Assembly (NCBI GenBank): GCA_937923575.1
Contig: CALDUL010000037.1
Span: 1-64,000 of the forward strand
Length of the DNA: 64,000 bases
From: an uncultured Algimonas sp.
Lineage (GTDB): Bacteria; Pseudomonadota; Alphaproteobacteria; Caulobacterales; Maricaulaceae
Direction of reading: 5' to 3'
The notes beneath the pieces were generated by a model, which saw nothing but the letters and a program-made list of their open reading frames with translations, did not search any database and had not been told where the DNA came from. Position 1 is the first letter of the stretch, and each line of letters begins with the position of its first letter. The position numbers and the translations under genes were made by a program. Positions 1-11,639 of the stretch are shown piece after piece.

Positions 1-285
1 TACGCCCATGGCGCGCGCTCGACGCTGCGCTGACCGGTATCGACAGACCTTTGCGACCTCTGGCGTTGGATTGTTACCCAACTCGGCGAGCATGGATTCC
101 CACTGTTGCTCATCGGCATCCGCCATCGCGTCACGACGCTCGCGCGCTACGGTAAGGGAGTCCGTGTTAAGCGAGGCTTTGCTGTAGGTGCGGTCATCCA
201 CCTCGGCAAAACGCTTGGGTATGCGGCGGAAGTAATACCAGCGCTCTCCACGCCGGACGAGGTATCGGTTTCGGGTCGTTCCCAT
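1..285 (-). CDS. Phage-type (tyrosine recombinase family) integrase, N-terminal part only, runs off left edge
   Basis: Reverse-strand translation from ATG at 285: MGTTRNRYLVRRGERWYYFRRIPKRFAEVDDRTYSKASLNTDSLTVARERRDAMADADEQQWESMLAELGNN..., resembling the N-terminal arm/SAM-like region of alphaproteobacterial integrases (DUF6538-like start). Absent from the ORF track because it is open to the edge. Adjacent to the 3' end of a tRNA. Confidence 0.75.
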   Translation of the reverse strand, partial: MGTTRNRYLVRRGERWYYFRRIPKRFAEVDDRTYSKASLNTDSLTVARERRDAMADADEQQWESMLAELGNNPTPEVAKVCRYRSAQRRARAMGV

Positions 286-287
286 GG

Positions 288-326
288 CAAAATGTTACCC
301 AGTCTGTTGCCCAAAATGTTACCCAG
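288..326. repeat. Two exact direct repeats CAAAATGTTACCCAG (288-302 and 312-326) upstream of the integrase start
   Basis: Direct reading: identical 15-mers with 24-bp periodicity. Confidence 0.85.
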
Positions 327-413
327 AATTGGCGGGAAACGGCAGGCGGTTGCAGGAAGCCGCAGGAAAACATAAGTTTTCCAGTGACTTAGCATTAACA
401 AACTTGCGGATAA

Positions 414-490
414 TGGCGCACCGGGGAGGATTCGAACCCCCGACCCCCAGATTCGTAGTCTGGTGCTCTATCCAGCTGAGCTACCGGTGC
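414..490 (-). tRNA. tRNA-Arg(ACG), 3' CCA encoded
   Basis: Reverse complement GCACCGGTAGCTCAGCTGGATAGAGCACCAGACTACGAATCTGGGGGTCGGGGGTTCGAATCCTCCCCGGTGCGCCA: acceptor stem GCACCGG/CCGGTGC, anticodon stem CCAGA/TCTGG with loop CTACGAA, T-loop GGTTCGAATCC. Confidence 0.97.
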
Positions 491-573
491 GTAGGGCGCG
501 GCAACTAAGGGGGGATGGGGCGCAAGGCAAGGGCTTTGTGTGGTTAATGCTGCAGTTTAAGTGGCGGTCTTGG

Positions 574-1083
574 TCAAGGGGTCGCGCGGGGCTGTAGCGT
601 CTTGGCGTAATAGCGGACGGCGGACCTCCCGTCGGGATAGGCTCTGTCGCCGATCGCGAGGAAACCGGATCGCAGGTGGAAGGCGTGAGAGCGTGGATTG
701 TCGGGGCGCGTATTGACTTCGCAGGTTAGCGCGTCGGCGCCCTGGGACCGGGCGAAGCGTTCGAGATCGGCATAGAGCGCGCGGGCGACGCCGCGGCCGT
801 GGGTGGTCTCTGATATGATGATGCGGTCGATATAGACGAAGTTGCACATCCGTCCGCGCAGCCACTCCAGGTTCCAGTGATCCGGATAGTCGACATCGCT
901 GCGGTAGGCGATCAGCGTGCCGAGCAGTGCCCCGGACTCGTCGACGGCGCAGCGGGCGTAGTCGGCCTTGTCTAGGACATCCGCGAGCGCGGCCGCGTCC
1001 AGTGGGGAGAGCCAATGCACAAAGCGCGCATTCAGGAGGAGAACAGCGTCGCTATGCTCGGAGCTGAAATCGACGATCCTCAC
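574..1083 (-). CDS. GNAT family N-acetyltransferase
   Basis: 169 aa; GNAT-like core IDRIIISETTHGRGVARALYADLERFARSQGADALTCEVNTRPDNPRSHAFHLRSGF. Confidence 0.85.
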   Translation of the reverse strand: MRIVDFSSEHSDAVLLLNARFVHWLSPLDAAALADVLDKADYARCAVDESGALLGTLIAYRSDVDYPDHWNLEWLRGRMCNFVYIDRIIISETTHGRGVARALYADLERFARSQGADALTCEVNTRPDNPRSHAFHLRSGFLAIGDRAYPDGRSAVRYYAKTLQPRATP

Positions 1084-2075
1084 GACGCGGCCATGACGCT
1101 TCGGGCCATGACACCCCGGGTAAGAGCGCGGGCTGTGGCGCGGGCGGCGGCATAGCCGAGCATGGCGAGTGCGGGCGGGCTGTCGGACAGTGTTTCGCCG
1201 ACGCTCAAGGCGAAGAGCGTGTCGCCGTCCAGCGGGGTGTGGGACGGTTGCACGGACAGCGCGAGGCCGTCCTGGGCCATGACGACCAGGCGTTTGAGCT
1301 GGGAGGAGGAGAGGGAGGCGTCGGTGGCGATCACGCCGATAACGGTGCTCTGCCCAGGTGCGATGGGGCCAGCTCGGAGTGCGCCGCTGAACTTGGTGTC
1401 CGTTGGCGGGCGCCAGCGGTAGCCGTGTTCGGGCTCACGGCCGCCGAACTCGCCGTCGCGCTCCAGGTGCCAGGCGTGCGGAACGTCTGTGCCGGGCATA
1501 TAGGGCGAACCGACAGGATTGGCGGCAATCATGGCCCAAACGGTGGCCTCGCCCGCCCGTTCGGACGCCATGCCGAAGCCGCCGGGGTAAGTGCCAGCCG
1601 TGGCACCGAAGCCCGCGCCGACTGCGCCTTCCGGACATTCGGTGGAGACGGCGTGCAGCGCGTCGCGGCCCAGCCGGGCAAAGGGCGGCTCCACACCCCA
1701 TGCCTTGTCCCCACCATTGGCATTGTCGAACAATATGGCGGACGGCACGATGGGAGAGACGGGGATAGATGGGTCGGGGCTGACGACATAGCCTGTGCGC
1801 CGCTCGCCCAGCGCGGCGCAGACGGCATCGGCGGCGGCGAGGCCGTAGACACTGCCGCCGGACAGCACGACGGCGTGGACGTGTTCCACCAATCCGCCGA
1901 GCGCGAGCGTGTCGGTCTCGCGCGTCCCGGGTCCTCCGCCGCGCACATCGACGGCGGCGCGCGCGGGCGCATCGGGCAGGATAACCGTGACGCCGGTGCG
2001 CACGCGCGCATCATGAGCGTGTCCGATGCGGAAGCCCGCGGGCGTTATGAGCGTGGACGTGGGCGGTGAGGACAT
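1080..2075 (-). CDS. P1 family peptidase (DmpA/S58-type aminopeptidase)
   Basis: 331 aa; RIGHAHDARVRTGVTVILPD...VDVRGGGPGTRETD...VLSGGSVYGLAAADAV. Confidence 0.9.
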   Translation of the reverse strand: MSSPPTSTLITPAGFRIGHAHDARVRTGVTVILPDAPARAAVDVRGGGPGTRETDTLALGGLVEHVHAVVLSGGSVYGLAAADAVCAALGERRTGYVVSPDPSIPVSPIVPSAILFDNANGGDKAWGVEPPFARLGRDALHAVSTECPEGAVGAGFGATAGTYPGGFGMASERAGEATVWAMIAANPVGSPYMPGTDVPHAWHLERDGEFGGREPEHGYRWRPPTDTKFSGALRAGPIAPGQSTVIGVIATDASLSSSQLKRLVVMAQDGLALSVQPSHTPLDGDTLFALSVGETLSDSPPALAMLGYAAARATARALTRGVMARSVMAAS

Positions 2076-2147
2076 GCGCGCAGCCTAATCATGCGGACCG
2101 GGTCGGGCAAACGCCGCGTCGACGAATAGGATGAACGCAAATAGAAT

Positions 2148-2184
2148 GCGCCCGCCCCGGCTCTCTACCGGCGGGGGCGGGCGC
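2148..2184 (-). terminator. Strong GC hairpin between the UrcA-like gene and the P1 peptidase gene (terminator-like, weak U tract)
   Basis: GCGCCCGCCCC (2148-2158) / GGGGCGGGCGC (2174-2184) perfect 11-bp stem; minus-strand tail ATTCTATTTG. Confidence 0.5.
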
Positions 2185-2317
2185 TTGACTTGTGTGGCGG
2201 GAAGTCTCTAGACCGCCTCTCGTCCTTCTCTTTTCTCGTCTCCTTTCGAAAACGGGACCGGACATGAGGCGGTGGGATGGCACTCCCGCCGCTTCGCTTC
2301 TCCCTTCCGATCAGCGT

Positions 2318-2665
2318 CTAGCGCGTCTCTTCATGGAGTTCGGTCAGCGCCGGATTGGCGACGCTCGTGACGAAATCATTCATCAGCGACTTGGCGCAGC
2401 GCGTGTTGACGCGGCGGATCCGGTCGGTTTCCGTACAGGCCGTCTTGGCCTCGTCTTTCAGCACGGAATAGACAGTCTCGATATTTCCGTCTGTGACGAC
2501 GCCTTCCGCGAATTCGATGCTGACCGTGTCGCCTGTCGTGGTGACATCATAGAGCATGGGCGCGGCGGCCAGGGCGGGTGCTGCAAAGGAGAGCGCTGCG
2601 ATTGCGCTCAGCAGAACGGCTTTGGTAGACATGGGGGTGGACTTGGTGGTGGATTTGGTCATCGG
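2318..2665 (-). CDS. Small secreted protein, UrcA-family-like
   Basis: Signal peptide MSTKAVLLSAIAALSFAAPALA followed by a ~80 aa domain with AC...RC...NDFVTSVANPALTEL typical of UrcA-like proteins; start uncertain (ORF open from 2749). Confidence 0.55.
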   Translation of the reverse strand, partial: PMTKSTTKSTPMSTKAVLLSAIAALSFAAPALAAAPMLYDVTTTGDTVSIEFAEGVVTDGNIETVYSVLKDEAKTACTETDRIRRVNTRCAKSLMNDFVTSVANPALTELHEETR

Positions 2666-2951
2666 GTTCTCCTTTGGCAGTCTCACGCTCCCGGGACATC
2701 CGAGAGGCGGCGGGAGAAAACGTGGCACCGTTCCCGTCTCCGCAAACATGATGTGGCATGGTTATTACCGTTTTTCAAGAAGTAATTATCGAAAAACGAT
2801 ATGAACTAGCGGTGAGAGCTCTGAAGGCCGTGTCTAAAGCGACACCGGCTATCGACGTGGCGCTTGACGTATCGCAACCACGTCCTAGGTAATCGCGGCT
2901 CTTTTCGTTTTGGCGAAAGGGGCGGATCCACCTCTTGATGAGCGACGCGCC

Positions 2952-3428
2952 ATGCAGAAATACCCCATGACCCCGGCAGGCCACGCCGCGCTGGAAACAG
3001 AGCTGAAGCATCTGAAGACAGTCGAACGCCCTGAGATCATTCAGGCGATCGCAGTTGCGCGCGACCACGGCGATCTGTCTGAAAACGCCGAATACCATGC
3101 GGCCAAGGAAAAGCAGGGCTTCATCGAAGGCCGCATCCAGGAGCTGGAGAGCAAGATGTCGCTGGCGCAGGTCATCGACCCGGCCAAGATGAGCGGCGAC
3201 CGCGTGACGTTCGGTGCCTTCATCGGCATCGTCAATGAGGACACGGATGAGGAGTCGCGCTACCAGATCGTCGGCGAAGACGAAGCCGATGTGAAGCAGG
3301 GCAAGATCTCCAACACATCGCCGATCGCGCGCGCCATGATGGGCAAGGAAGTCGGCGACGTGTTTGAAGTCATCGCGCCGGGCGGTGCCAAGGGCTACGA
3401 AATCCTCGATATCTCCTACAAGGCGTAA
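2952..3428 (+). CDS. greA: Transcription elongation factor GreA
   Basis: [62 protein letters not shown]... Confidence 0.97.
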   Translation: MQKYPMTPAGHAALETELKHLKTVERPEIIQAIAVARDHGDLSENAEYHAAKEKQGFIEGRIQELESKMSLAQVIDPAKMSGDRVTFGAFIGIVNEDTDEESRYQIVGEDEADVKQGKISNTSPIARAMMGKEVGDVFEVIAPGGAKGYEILDISYKA

Positions 3429-3439
3429 GGGCGGAGGCC

Positions 3440-4399
3440 ATGCGCATTCTCGCGCTTTCCGACGGGCGGCGCGGGATCGAGAACCAGTGCCTCGGTCTGG
3501 CCGAAGCCGTGGCGCGCGAAGCGTCCGATGAGTGCGAGGTTCTGAGCCTGCATCTGGATCCCAGCGTCGCCTTTGCCGCCCTGCCCACCTTCATGCAGCT
3601 GGCCACGACCAGCAATTTCGGACTGCCGCCGGATATGGATCTGGTGATCGGTTGCGGGCGGCAAGCCGTCGCGCCGCTGATCGCGCTGCAGCGCACCGAA
3701 TCCACCGCCTATACTGTTTTCGTCCAGGACCCCCGTGTCGAGCCCTCGCGCTTCGATCTAGTCGTCGCGCCCGAACATGACGGGCTGTCCGGCGCCTTTG
3801 TCGAAAATACGATCGGCTCGCCCAACCGGGTGACGAAGGACCGGATCATCTTCGGTACGCTCGAAGAGGCCGAGCGTCTTTCGCGCCTGCCCATGCCGCG
3901 CGCGGCCATGCTGATCGGCGGCGACAGCAAGACCCACACCATGGACGCAGCCAGCGTGGCGTCGCATCTGGCGACCGCCAATAAGCTGCTGGAGCTGGGC
4001 CGCACATTGCTGGTCACCCTATCGCGGCGCACGCCGGACCACGCCATAGAGGCCTGGGAAGACTTCGCCCGCGGCCGTGAGGATGTCTGGCTCCACCATC
4101 CGGACAGCGAGGCACCCAATCCCTATTTCGCATTTCTCGGCGGGGCGGAGATGATCCTCGTGACCGAAGATAGCACCAATATGCTCACTGAGGCCTGCGC
4201 AACCGGAAAGCCCGTCTATCGCCTGCCCATGGCCGGGCTCGCGGGAAAGTTCGCCGCGCTCTACGCGCGGCTCGAAGGACGCTGCGACGTGCGACGCTAT
4301 GACGGTCTGGGTGTGGAAGACTATGAGCCGCTGGACGAGACGACGCGCATCGCACGGATCATCCTGCAGCGCATGGGCAAAACCTTACGCGATGCCTAG
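3440..4399 (+). CDS. Mitochondrial fission ELM1 family protein
   Basis: 319 aa; LALSDGRRGIENQCLGLAEAV...VIGCGRQAV...TVFVQDPRV...FDLVVAPEHDG. Confidence 0.85.
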   Translation: MRILALSDGRRGIENQCLGLAEAVAREASDECEVLSLHLDPSVAFAALPTFMQLATTSNFGLPPDMDLVIGCGRQAVAPLIALQRTESTAYTVFVQDPRVEPSRFDLVVAPEHDGLSGAFVENTIGSPNRVTKDRIIFGTLEEAERLSRLPMPRAAMLIGGDSKTHTMDAASVASHLATANKLLELGRTLLVTLSRRTPDHAIEAWEDFARGREDVWLHHPDSEAPNPYFAFLGGAEMILVTEDSTNMLTEACATGKPVYRLPMAGLAGKFAALYARLEGRCDVRRYDGLGVEDYEPLDETTRIARIILQRMGKTLRDA

Positions 4400-4415
4400 C
4401 GTCCTCTGAAGGCAA

Positions 4416-5330
4416 TTACTCCGGGCAGCCGGGGCCATCTGAGCCCACCCACGCCAGCGCGTTCTGCAGCAAGCGGCGGTGGGCCTCGTTGTCATAGGCG
4501 TCGGCCTTGTGGCCCAGCGCGGAATAGACGATCCGCCCTTCGCCCGGGCAGGTCGCCCAGATGATCGGATGGTCCTCAGGCTCAGGTCCCATGGAGAGAT
4601 CAGCCGGACCGTAATCCGGATTGGTCGGGCTGTAGGTGCTCTCGTCGAGCCCGGCGAGGATGACGACATCGCCCACTGGAACCTTGGTGAAAGTGTACCA
4701 CTCATCCGTCATCTCGAACTTCGCGCCGAGGCCGTCGACCACCGGGTGGCCGTCCGCGAGAATGACGACATCAGCTTTTTGGAATTGCGGGCTGGACGGG
4801 TGGCTGATGAATTCCGTGCCCAGCTGCGCCTCCCACCAAGGCCAGTTCTTGGCGAGACTGCTATCACCCATGGCGTGTTGCGCGATCAGTCCGCCGCCGC
4901 CTTCGACAAAGGCTTCAATTGCGGCCTGTTGCGATGCGGACAGCACATTGCCCGTGGCGGAGTTCATGATGATGGTGCCGAATTTCGACAGCCGTTCATC
5001 GTCGAAAATACGCGCGTCCTCGGTGATATAGAGGCCGTAGCCATTCTCGTCCGACAGGCGCGACCAGAAGGCCGACGCGCCCGCAATTCCGCTATCGTGC
5101 CGCCAATCGCTGGTCGCGGAGAAGATCAATAGACCGCCCTCTGCCATGTAATCGAAGGAACGCGGCAGCGCTAAGGGCGAGGCGGGGGCAGCGGCGACCT
5201 CGGCGTGTGTTTCTGCGGACGTCTCCGCGGGAGCTGACTCCGCTGCTGTGACGGTCTGGTCTGCGCAGGCTGCTAGCAGTGCTGCAGCGCAGAGCGTGAC
5301 GGGGAGGCGAAGGCGCGATGTGAATTGGGT
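4416..5330 (-). CDS. ThuA-domain lipoprotein
   Basis: Lipobox-like CAAALLAACAD; ThuA-like body GLLIFSATSDWRHDSGIAGASAFW...GGGGLIAQHAMGDSS...TDEWYTF. Confidence 0.8.
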   Translation of the reverse strand, partial: TQFTSRLRLPVTLCAAALLAACADQTVTAAESAPAETSAETHAEVAAAPASPLALPRSFDYMAEGGLLIFSATSDWRHDSGIAGASAFWSRLSDENGYGLYITEDARIFDDERLSKFGTIIMNSATGNVLSASQQAAIEAFVEGGGGLIAQHAMGDSSLAKNWPWWEAQLGTEFISHPSSPQFQKADVVILADGHPVVDGLGAKFEMTDEWYTFTKVPVGDVVILAGLDESTYSPTNPDYGPADLSMGPEPEDHPIIWATCPGEGRIVYSALGHKADAYDNEAHRRLLQNALAWVGSDGPGCPE

Positions 5331-5476
5331 CATGCAGCCTCTTTGCGTGTCCTTTTTCGACTTCGCAACCATCAACAGAAAGCGCGGACTCCCGTGCTTG
5401 GCAATCCATGCGCCGACCCCTACCTAAAGCGGTGCATTGCCCCCATCATGCGCTGTGCAGCGAAGGAGTGCTCCCC

Positions 5477-6532
5477 ATGAGCGATACACATCACCACCGC
5501 GTCCTGATCATCGGTTCCGGACCCGCCGGCTATACGGCCGCCGTCTATGCCGCGCGCGCCCTGCTGGAGCCCGCAATCGTGGCCGGCATGCAGCCCGGCG
5601 GTCAGCTGACGATCACCACCGATGTCGAGAACTATCCCGGCTTTCCCGAAGTCATGGGACCGGAGCTGATGGAGAAGTTCAAGGAGCACGCGCTGAAATT
5701 CGGCACGGCCTTCTATGAAGACATGATCGTGGACGTCGATTTCACCGCCCATCCCTTCGTCTGCAAGGGCGACAGCGGCGCGACCTACACGGCCGACTCC
5801 GTGATCATCGCCACAGGCGCGCAGGCCAAATGGTTGGGCCTGCCGTCGGAAGAAAAGTTCGGCGGCTTCGGCGTGTCGGCCTGCGCGACCTGCGACGGCT
5901 TCTTCTACCGCGGCAAGGAGGTCATCGTGGTCGGCGGCGGCAATACGGCCGTCGAGGAAGCGCTCTACCTCTCCCAGCTGGCCTCCAAGGTCACCGTCGT
6001 GCACCGCCGCGACGCATTGCGGGCCGAGAAGATTCTGCAGCAGCGTCTGCTCAATACGGCCAATGTGGAAATGCTCTGGGACCACACGGTCGAGGAGATC
6101 GTCGGCACGGAACAGCCTATGCCCGGCGTGACAGGCGCGCGCGTGCGTCACACCAAGACCGGCGAGGAACGGATCATAGACGCGCACGGTGTCTTCATCG
6201 CCATCGGCCACAAACCCTCGACCGAGGTCTTCAAGGGTCATGTCGAGATGAACGCCGGCAATTACGTGATCACCGCACCCGACAGCACCCGCACCAATGT
6301 GCCGGGCGTATTTGCGGCGGGCGATGTGTCCGACGAAACATACCGTCAGGCCGTCACCGCCGCTGGATTGGGGTGCATGGCCGCGCTGGAAGCCGAAAAA
6401 TGGCTGGCCGCGCGTGACGCGCTGGGCACATCCGAGGCAGAAGACAATATCGCCGAGGAACTCGTCTCGGATCTTGACCGCAAGAGCGGCGAGATCGAAC
6501 AGCTTGGCGATGCCATCGAAGCCGCGGAATAG
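5477..6532 (+). CDS. trxB: Thioredoxin-disulfide reductase
   Basis: VLIIGSGPAGYTAAVYAARA...ACATCDGFFYRGKEVIVVGGGNTAVEEALYL...GVFAAGDVSDETYRQAVTAAGLGCMAALEAEKWL. Confidence 0.97.
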   Translation: MSDTHHHRVLIIGSGPAGYTAAVYAARALLEPAIVAGMQPGGQLTITTDVENYPGFPEVMGPELMEKFKEHALKFGTAFYEDMIVDVDFTAHPFVCKGDSGATYTADSVIIATGAQAKWLGLPSEEKFGGFGVSACATCDGFFYRGKEVIVVGGGNTAVEEALYLSQLASKVTVVHRRDALRAEKILQQRLLNTANVEMLWDHTVEEIVGTEQPMPGVTGARVRHTKTGEERIIDAHGVFIAIGHKPSTEVFKGHVEMNAGNYVITAPDSTRTNVPGVFAAGDVSDETYRQAVTAAGLGCMAALEAEKWLAARDALGTSEAEDNIAEELVSDLDRKSGEIEQLGDAIEAAE

Positions 6533-6560
6533 ATCTGCGGTTTTCCGCTAGGAGCAAAAT

Positions 6561-7469
6561 GTGCCCGACCGCATCGACTGGGACAAGCTGAAGACCTTCC
6601 ACGCGGCTGCGAGCTCCGGCTCGCTGACCGGCGCGGCGGAGATGTTGCGCATCTCCCAATCGGCCGTGTCGCGCCAGATCGCGGCGCTCGAAGACAGTCT
6701 CGGCCTGCCGCTGTTCCACCGCCATGCGCGCGGGCTGACCCTGACCGAGGAGGGCCAGATCCTGTTCAAGACCTCCGGCGAGGTCAACGGCCTGGTCGCG
6801 CGCTCGCTCGCCAATGTGCAGAACGCCCGACAGCTGCCCCAAGGTGTGCTGCGGATCAGCTCCCCCATTTCGCTCGGCTCCAACTGGCTGACGACCGTTC
6901 TGCCGGAATTTCTCAAGGCCTATCCCGAGATCGAGGTGCAGCTGATCCTCGAGGACTCCGAGCATGACCTGATGGATTTCGACGTCGATTGCGCCCTGCG
7001 TCCCTGGCCCTCGACGCAGGGCGATCTGATCCAGCGAAAGCTCGGTGTCATCACCCAGAGCCTCTACGCCGCGCCGTCTTACCTCGCCCAGCACGGCGCG
7101 CCGACGCAGGCGGCGGAACTCGACAATCACGCCATCGTGGCCTTTGGCGATCTGACCCCGTCAAAATTGCAAAGCTCCAACTGGGCGCTGACGGTCGGCC
7201 GGGAAGCCGGCGCACCCGCGCGCCAACCCGTGATGAGCGTCAACAACCTACACGGCATCATGCGCGGCGCCGAAGCGGGCATTGGCCTTGCTGGACTGCC
7301 CGATTACATGGTCGCATCGTCGCGCCGGCTGGTCCGCATTCTCCCCGAAGTGCGCGGAGAGCCGTTCGACCTCTATTTTGTCTATCCCAGCGAGCTGCGC
7401 GGCTCCGCCAAGGCAAAGGTCTTCCGAGAGTTTCTCCAACGCGTCACACGCGGCTGGAGTAGCGGCTGA
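6561..7469 (+). CDS. LysR family transcriptional regulator
   Basis: DWDKLKTFHAAASSGSLTGAAEMLRISQSAVSRQIAALEDSLGLPLFHRHARGLTLTEEG N-terminal HTH. Confidence 0.93.
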   Translation: MPDRIDWDKLKTFHAAASSGSLTGAAEMLRISQSAVSRQIAALEDSLGLPLFHRHARGLTLTEEGQILFKTSGEVNGLVARSLANVQNARQLPQGVLRISSPISLGSNWLTTVLPEFLKAYPEIEVQLILEDSEHDLMDFDVDCALRPWPSTQGDLIQRKLGVITQSLYAAPSYLAQHGAPTQAAELDNHAIVAFGDLTPSKLQSSNWALTVGREAGAPARQPVMSVNNLHGIMRGAEAGIGLAGLPDYMVASSRRLVRILPEVRGEPFDLYFVYPSELRGSAKAKVFREFLQRVTRGWSSG

Positions 7470-7573
7470 ACCGGATTTGAACGCCACCGGTTTAATCTAT
7501 GCAAAACAGCATAGCTCATTTGCGGACGCGTGGGTTCTCCCTCGCGGTCATTTCGCTATTTAGAAGTCACGAA

Positions 7574-7690
7574 ACGCGGCGACGTCCTCCCCTTCTGACG
7601 CCGTGTCTTCTTACCGCAACTCACTCTCCCCGAATGATTTTGCGAAGACTTTGCCGGGCCCTGCATGGCAGGCGCCCGGCTTTTTTCTTT
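7574..7690 (+). ncRNA. Candidate sRNA or 3'UTR with anti-SD stem-loop and terminal terminator
   Basis: 8-bp stem ACGCGGCG/CGCCGTGT (one G-U) with loop ACGTCCTCCCCTTCTGA exposing CCTCCCC; ends in the terminator at 7653-7690. No expression data. Confidence 0.35.
7653..7690 (+). terminator. Rho-independent terminator
   Basis: GCCGGGC-CCTGC-ATG-GCAGG-(C)-GCCCGGC followed by TTTTTTCTTTATT. Confidence 0.9.
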
Positions 7691-7769
7691 ATTAACCCTT
7701 CTTGTTGACAAACACCTTCGGATTAGGCCGCCATGTGGGTTTCGTCGGCGAAATGAGGGTGAATTGCCA

Positions 7770-10358
<2,589 letters not shown>

Positions 10359-10451
10359 GGGTCTCAGCGCGCCTCACACGCGATATTTTTGTCCCCGGAG
10401 TCGAGATGGGGCCGGGTTCTGTCATGGATCTGCGCGGAATCTGCGCAATGT

Positions 10452-11639
10452 CTACCGCCGCGACGCACGATTTAAACGCGCGATCTCGGCGTCCAGCCTG
10501 GCTGCGCGCGCATCGGTCCATCGCACGCCGTCTTCCGCCCAAAGGCCTCTGAGCTGCAGCGGTTCCGTTGCGCGACTGCCGGATAGATCGACCCGCGCCA
10601 CCAGACGGTCTCCTTCCAGAACCGGATAGACATAATAGCCATATTGGCGCGTGGCCTTGGGTTTGAAGATCTCGTTGACGTAAGCAAAGCCGAACAGGCG
10701 GGCGAGCCGAGCGCGGTCTCGCACGGCCGGATCGAACGGGTTGATCAGGCGCAGGCTACGAGTCGGCGCGCGCACCAATGCGGTTCGCACTTCTATGTCG
10801 GGCAGGGCGAGCGCGCGACGCCAAGCGCCGTCCGCGCTCTGAACCTCGATCTCGATCAGTTCCGTGCGCGAGACCCAGTCGCGAACTTCTGCGAGCGTTG
10901 CCGCGTCCCAGAAGCGCTGTATCTCGCCCGGCGTGGCCCAGACCAGACGTTTGAGCGCGGCGCGGCAGAGCCAGTCCAGTTGCGCCGTGTCGCTGACCAC
11001 AGCGCTGCGAACAGCCTCTGTAATGACACGCTCCGTCAGGTCGTAATATTTCACAAATCCGACGCGGTGCGATGTCGACAGCCGCCCCGTATGCCAGAGC
11101 CAGTCGAGCGCCAGCTTGGTCGGCGGGCGCTGCCACATGCCTTTAGGGCGGGTCGCGGGCGCTGGAAAATCGGCGGAGCACATGGGGCCGTCCGCTGCGA
11201 TCCGGTCCAGCACGGCCTGCCGCCCGGCCGCGTCCGGCAGGCGCTCCATCCACCAATTGGACGACAGCTTGGCCTCGAACCGCCGAAACTGGCGCGTCCA
11301 ATAGGGGTAGGCGCTCATCGGCAGTAGACAGGCATCGTGACAGAAGTGCTCGAACGCGCCGCGTGTCCCGCCAAAGGCAAAGTCATGCAGATGATCCGCG
11401 CGGTAGCTACGGTCGCGGCTCCACAGAATGTGATGATGCCCACGCAGCGCGACACGGATGCTGTCGAGCTGGATGAGCCCAAGCCTATCGAATATCTCTT
11501 GCAGCGGCGGCGCGCCCACGGGTGCTCGAGCGAGCCCATTGCTCTCCAGCCATAACGCCCGCGCCGTGCGGTTGGTGATGCGAAAGCGCGCCACTCTTGC
11601 GTTTCTCGCGCCTATTCTTCGGCCGCTTCTTCGAACCAC
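10452..11639 (-). CDS. Winged-helix YcaQ-family DNA glycosylase-like protein
   Basis: ITNRTARALWLESNGLA...LQEIFDRLGLIQLDSIRVALRGHHHILWSRDRSYR...AFEHFCHDACLLPMSAYPYW; start may be internal because of overlap with the upstream gene. Confidence 0.8.
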   Translation of the reverse strand: MVRRSGRRIGARNARVARFRITNRTARALWLESNGLARAPVGAPPLQEIFDRLGLIQLDSIRVALRGHHHILWSRDRSYRADHLHDFAFGGTRGAFEHFCHDACLLPMSAYPYWTRQFRRFEAKLSSNWWMERLPDAAGRQAVLDRIAADGPMCSADFPAPATRPKGMWQRPPTKLALDWLWHTGRLSTSHRVGFVKYYDLTERVITEAVRSAVVSDTAQLDWLCRAALKRLVWATPGEIQRFWDAATLAEVRDWVSRTELIEIEVQSADGAWRRALALPDIEVRTALVRAPTRSLRLINPFDPAVRDRARLARLFGFAYVNEIFKPKATRQYGYYVYPVLEGDRLVARVDLSGSRATEPLQLRGLWAEDGVRWTDARAARLDAEIARLNRASRR

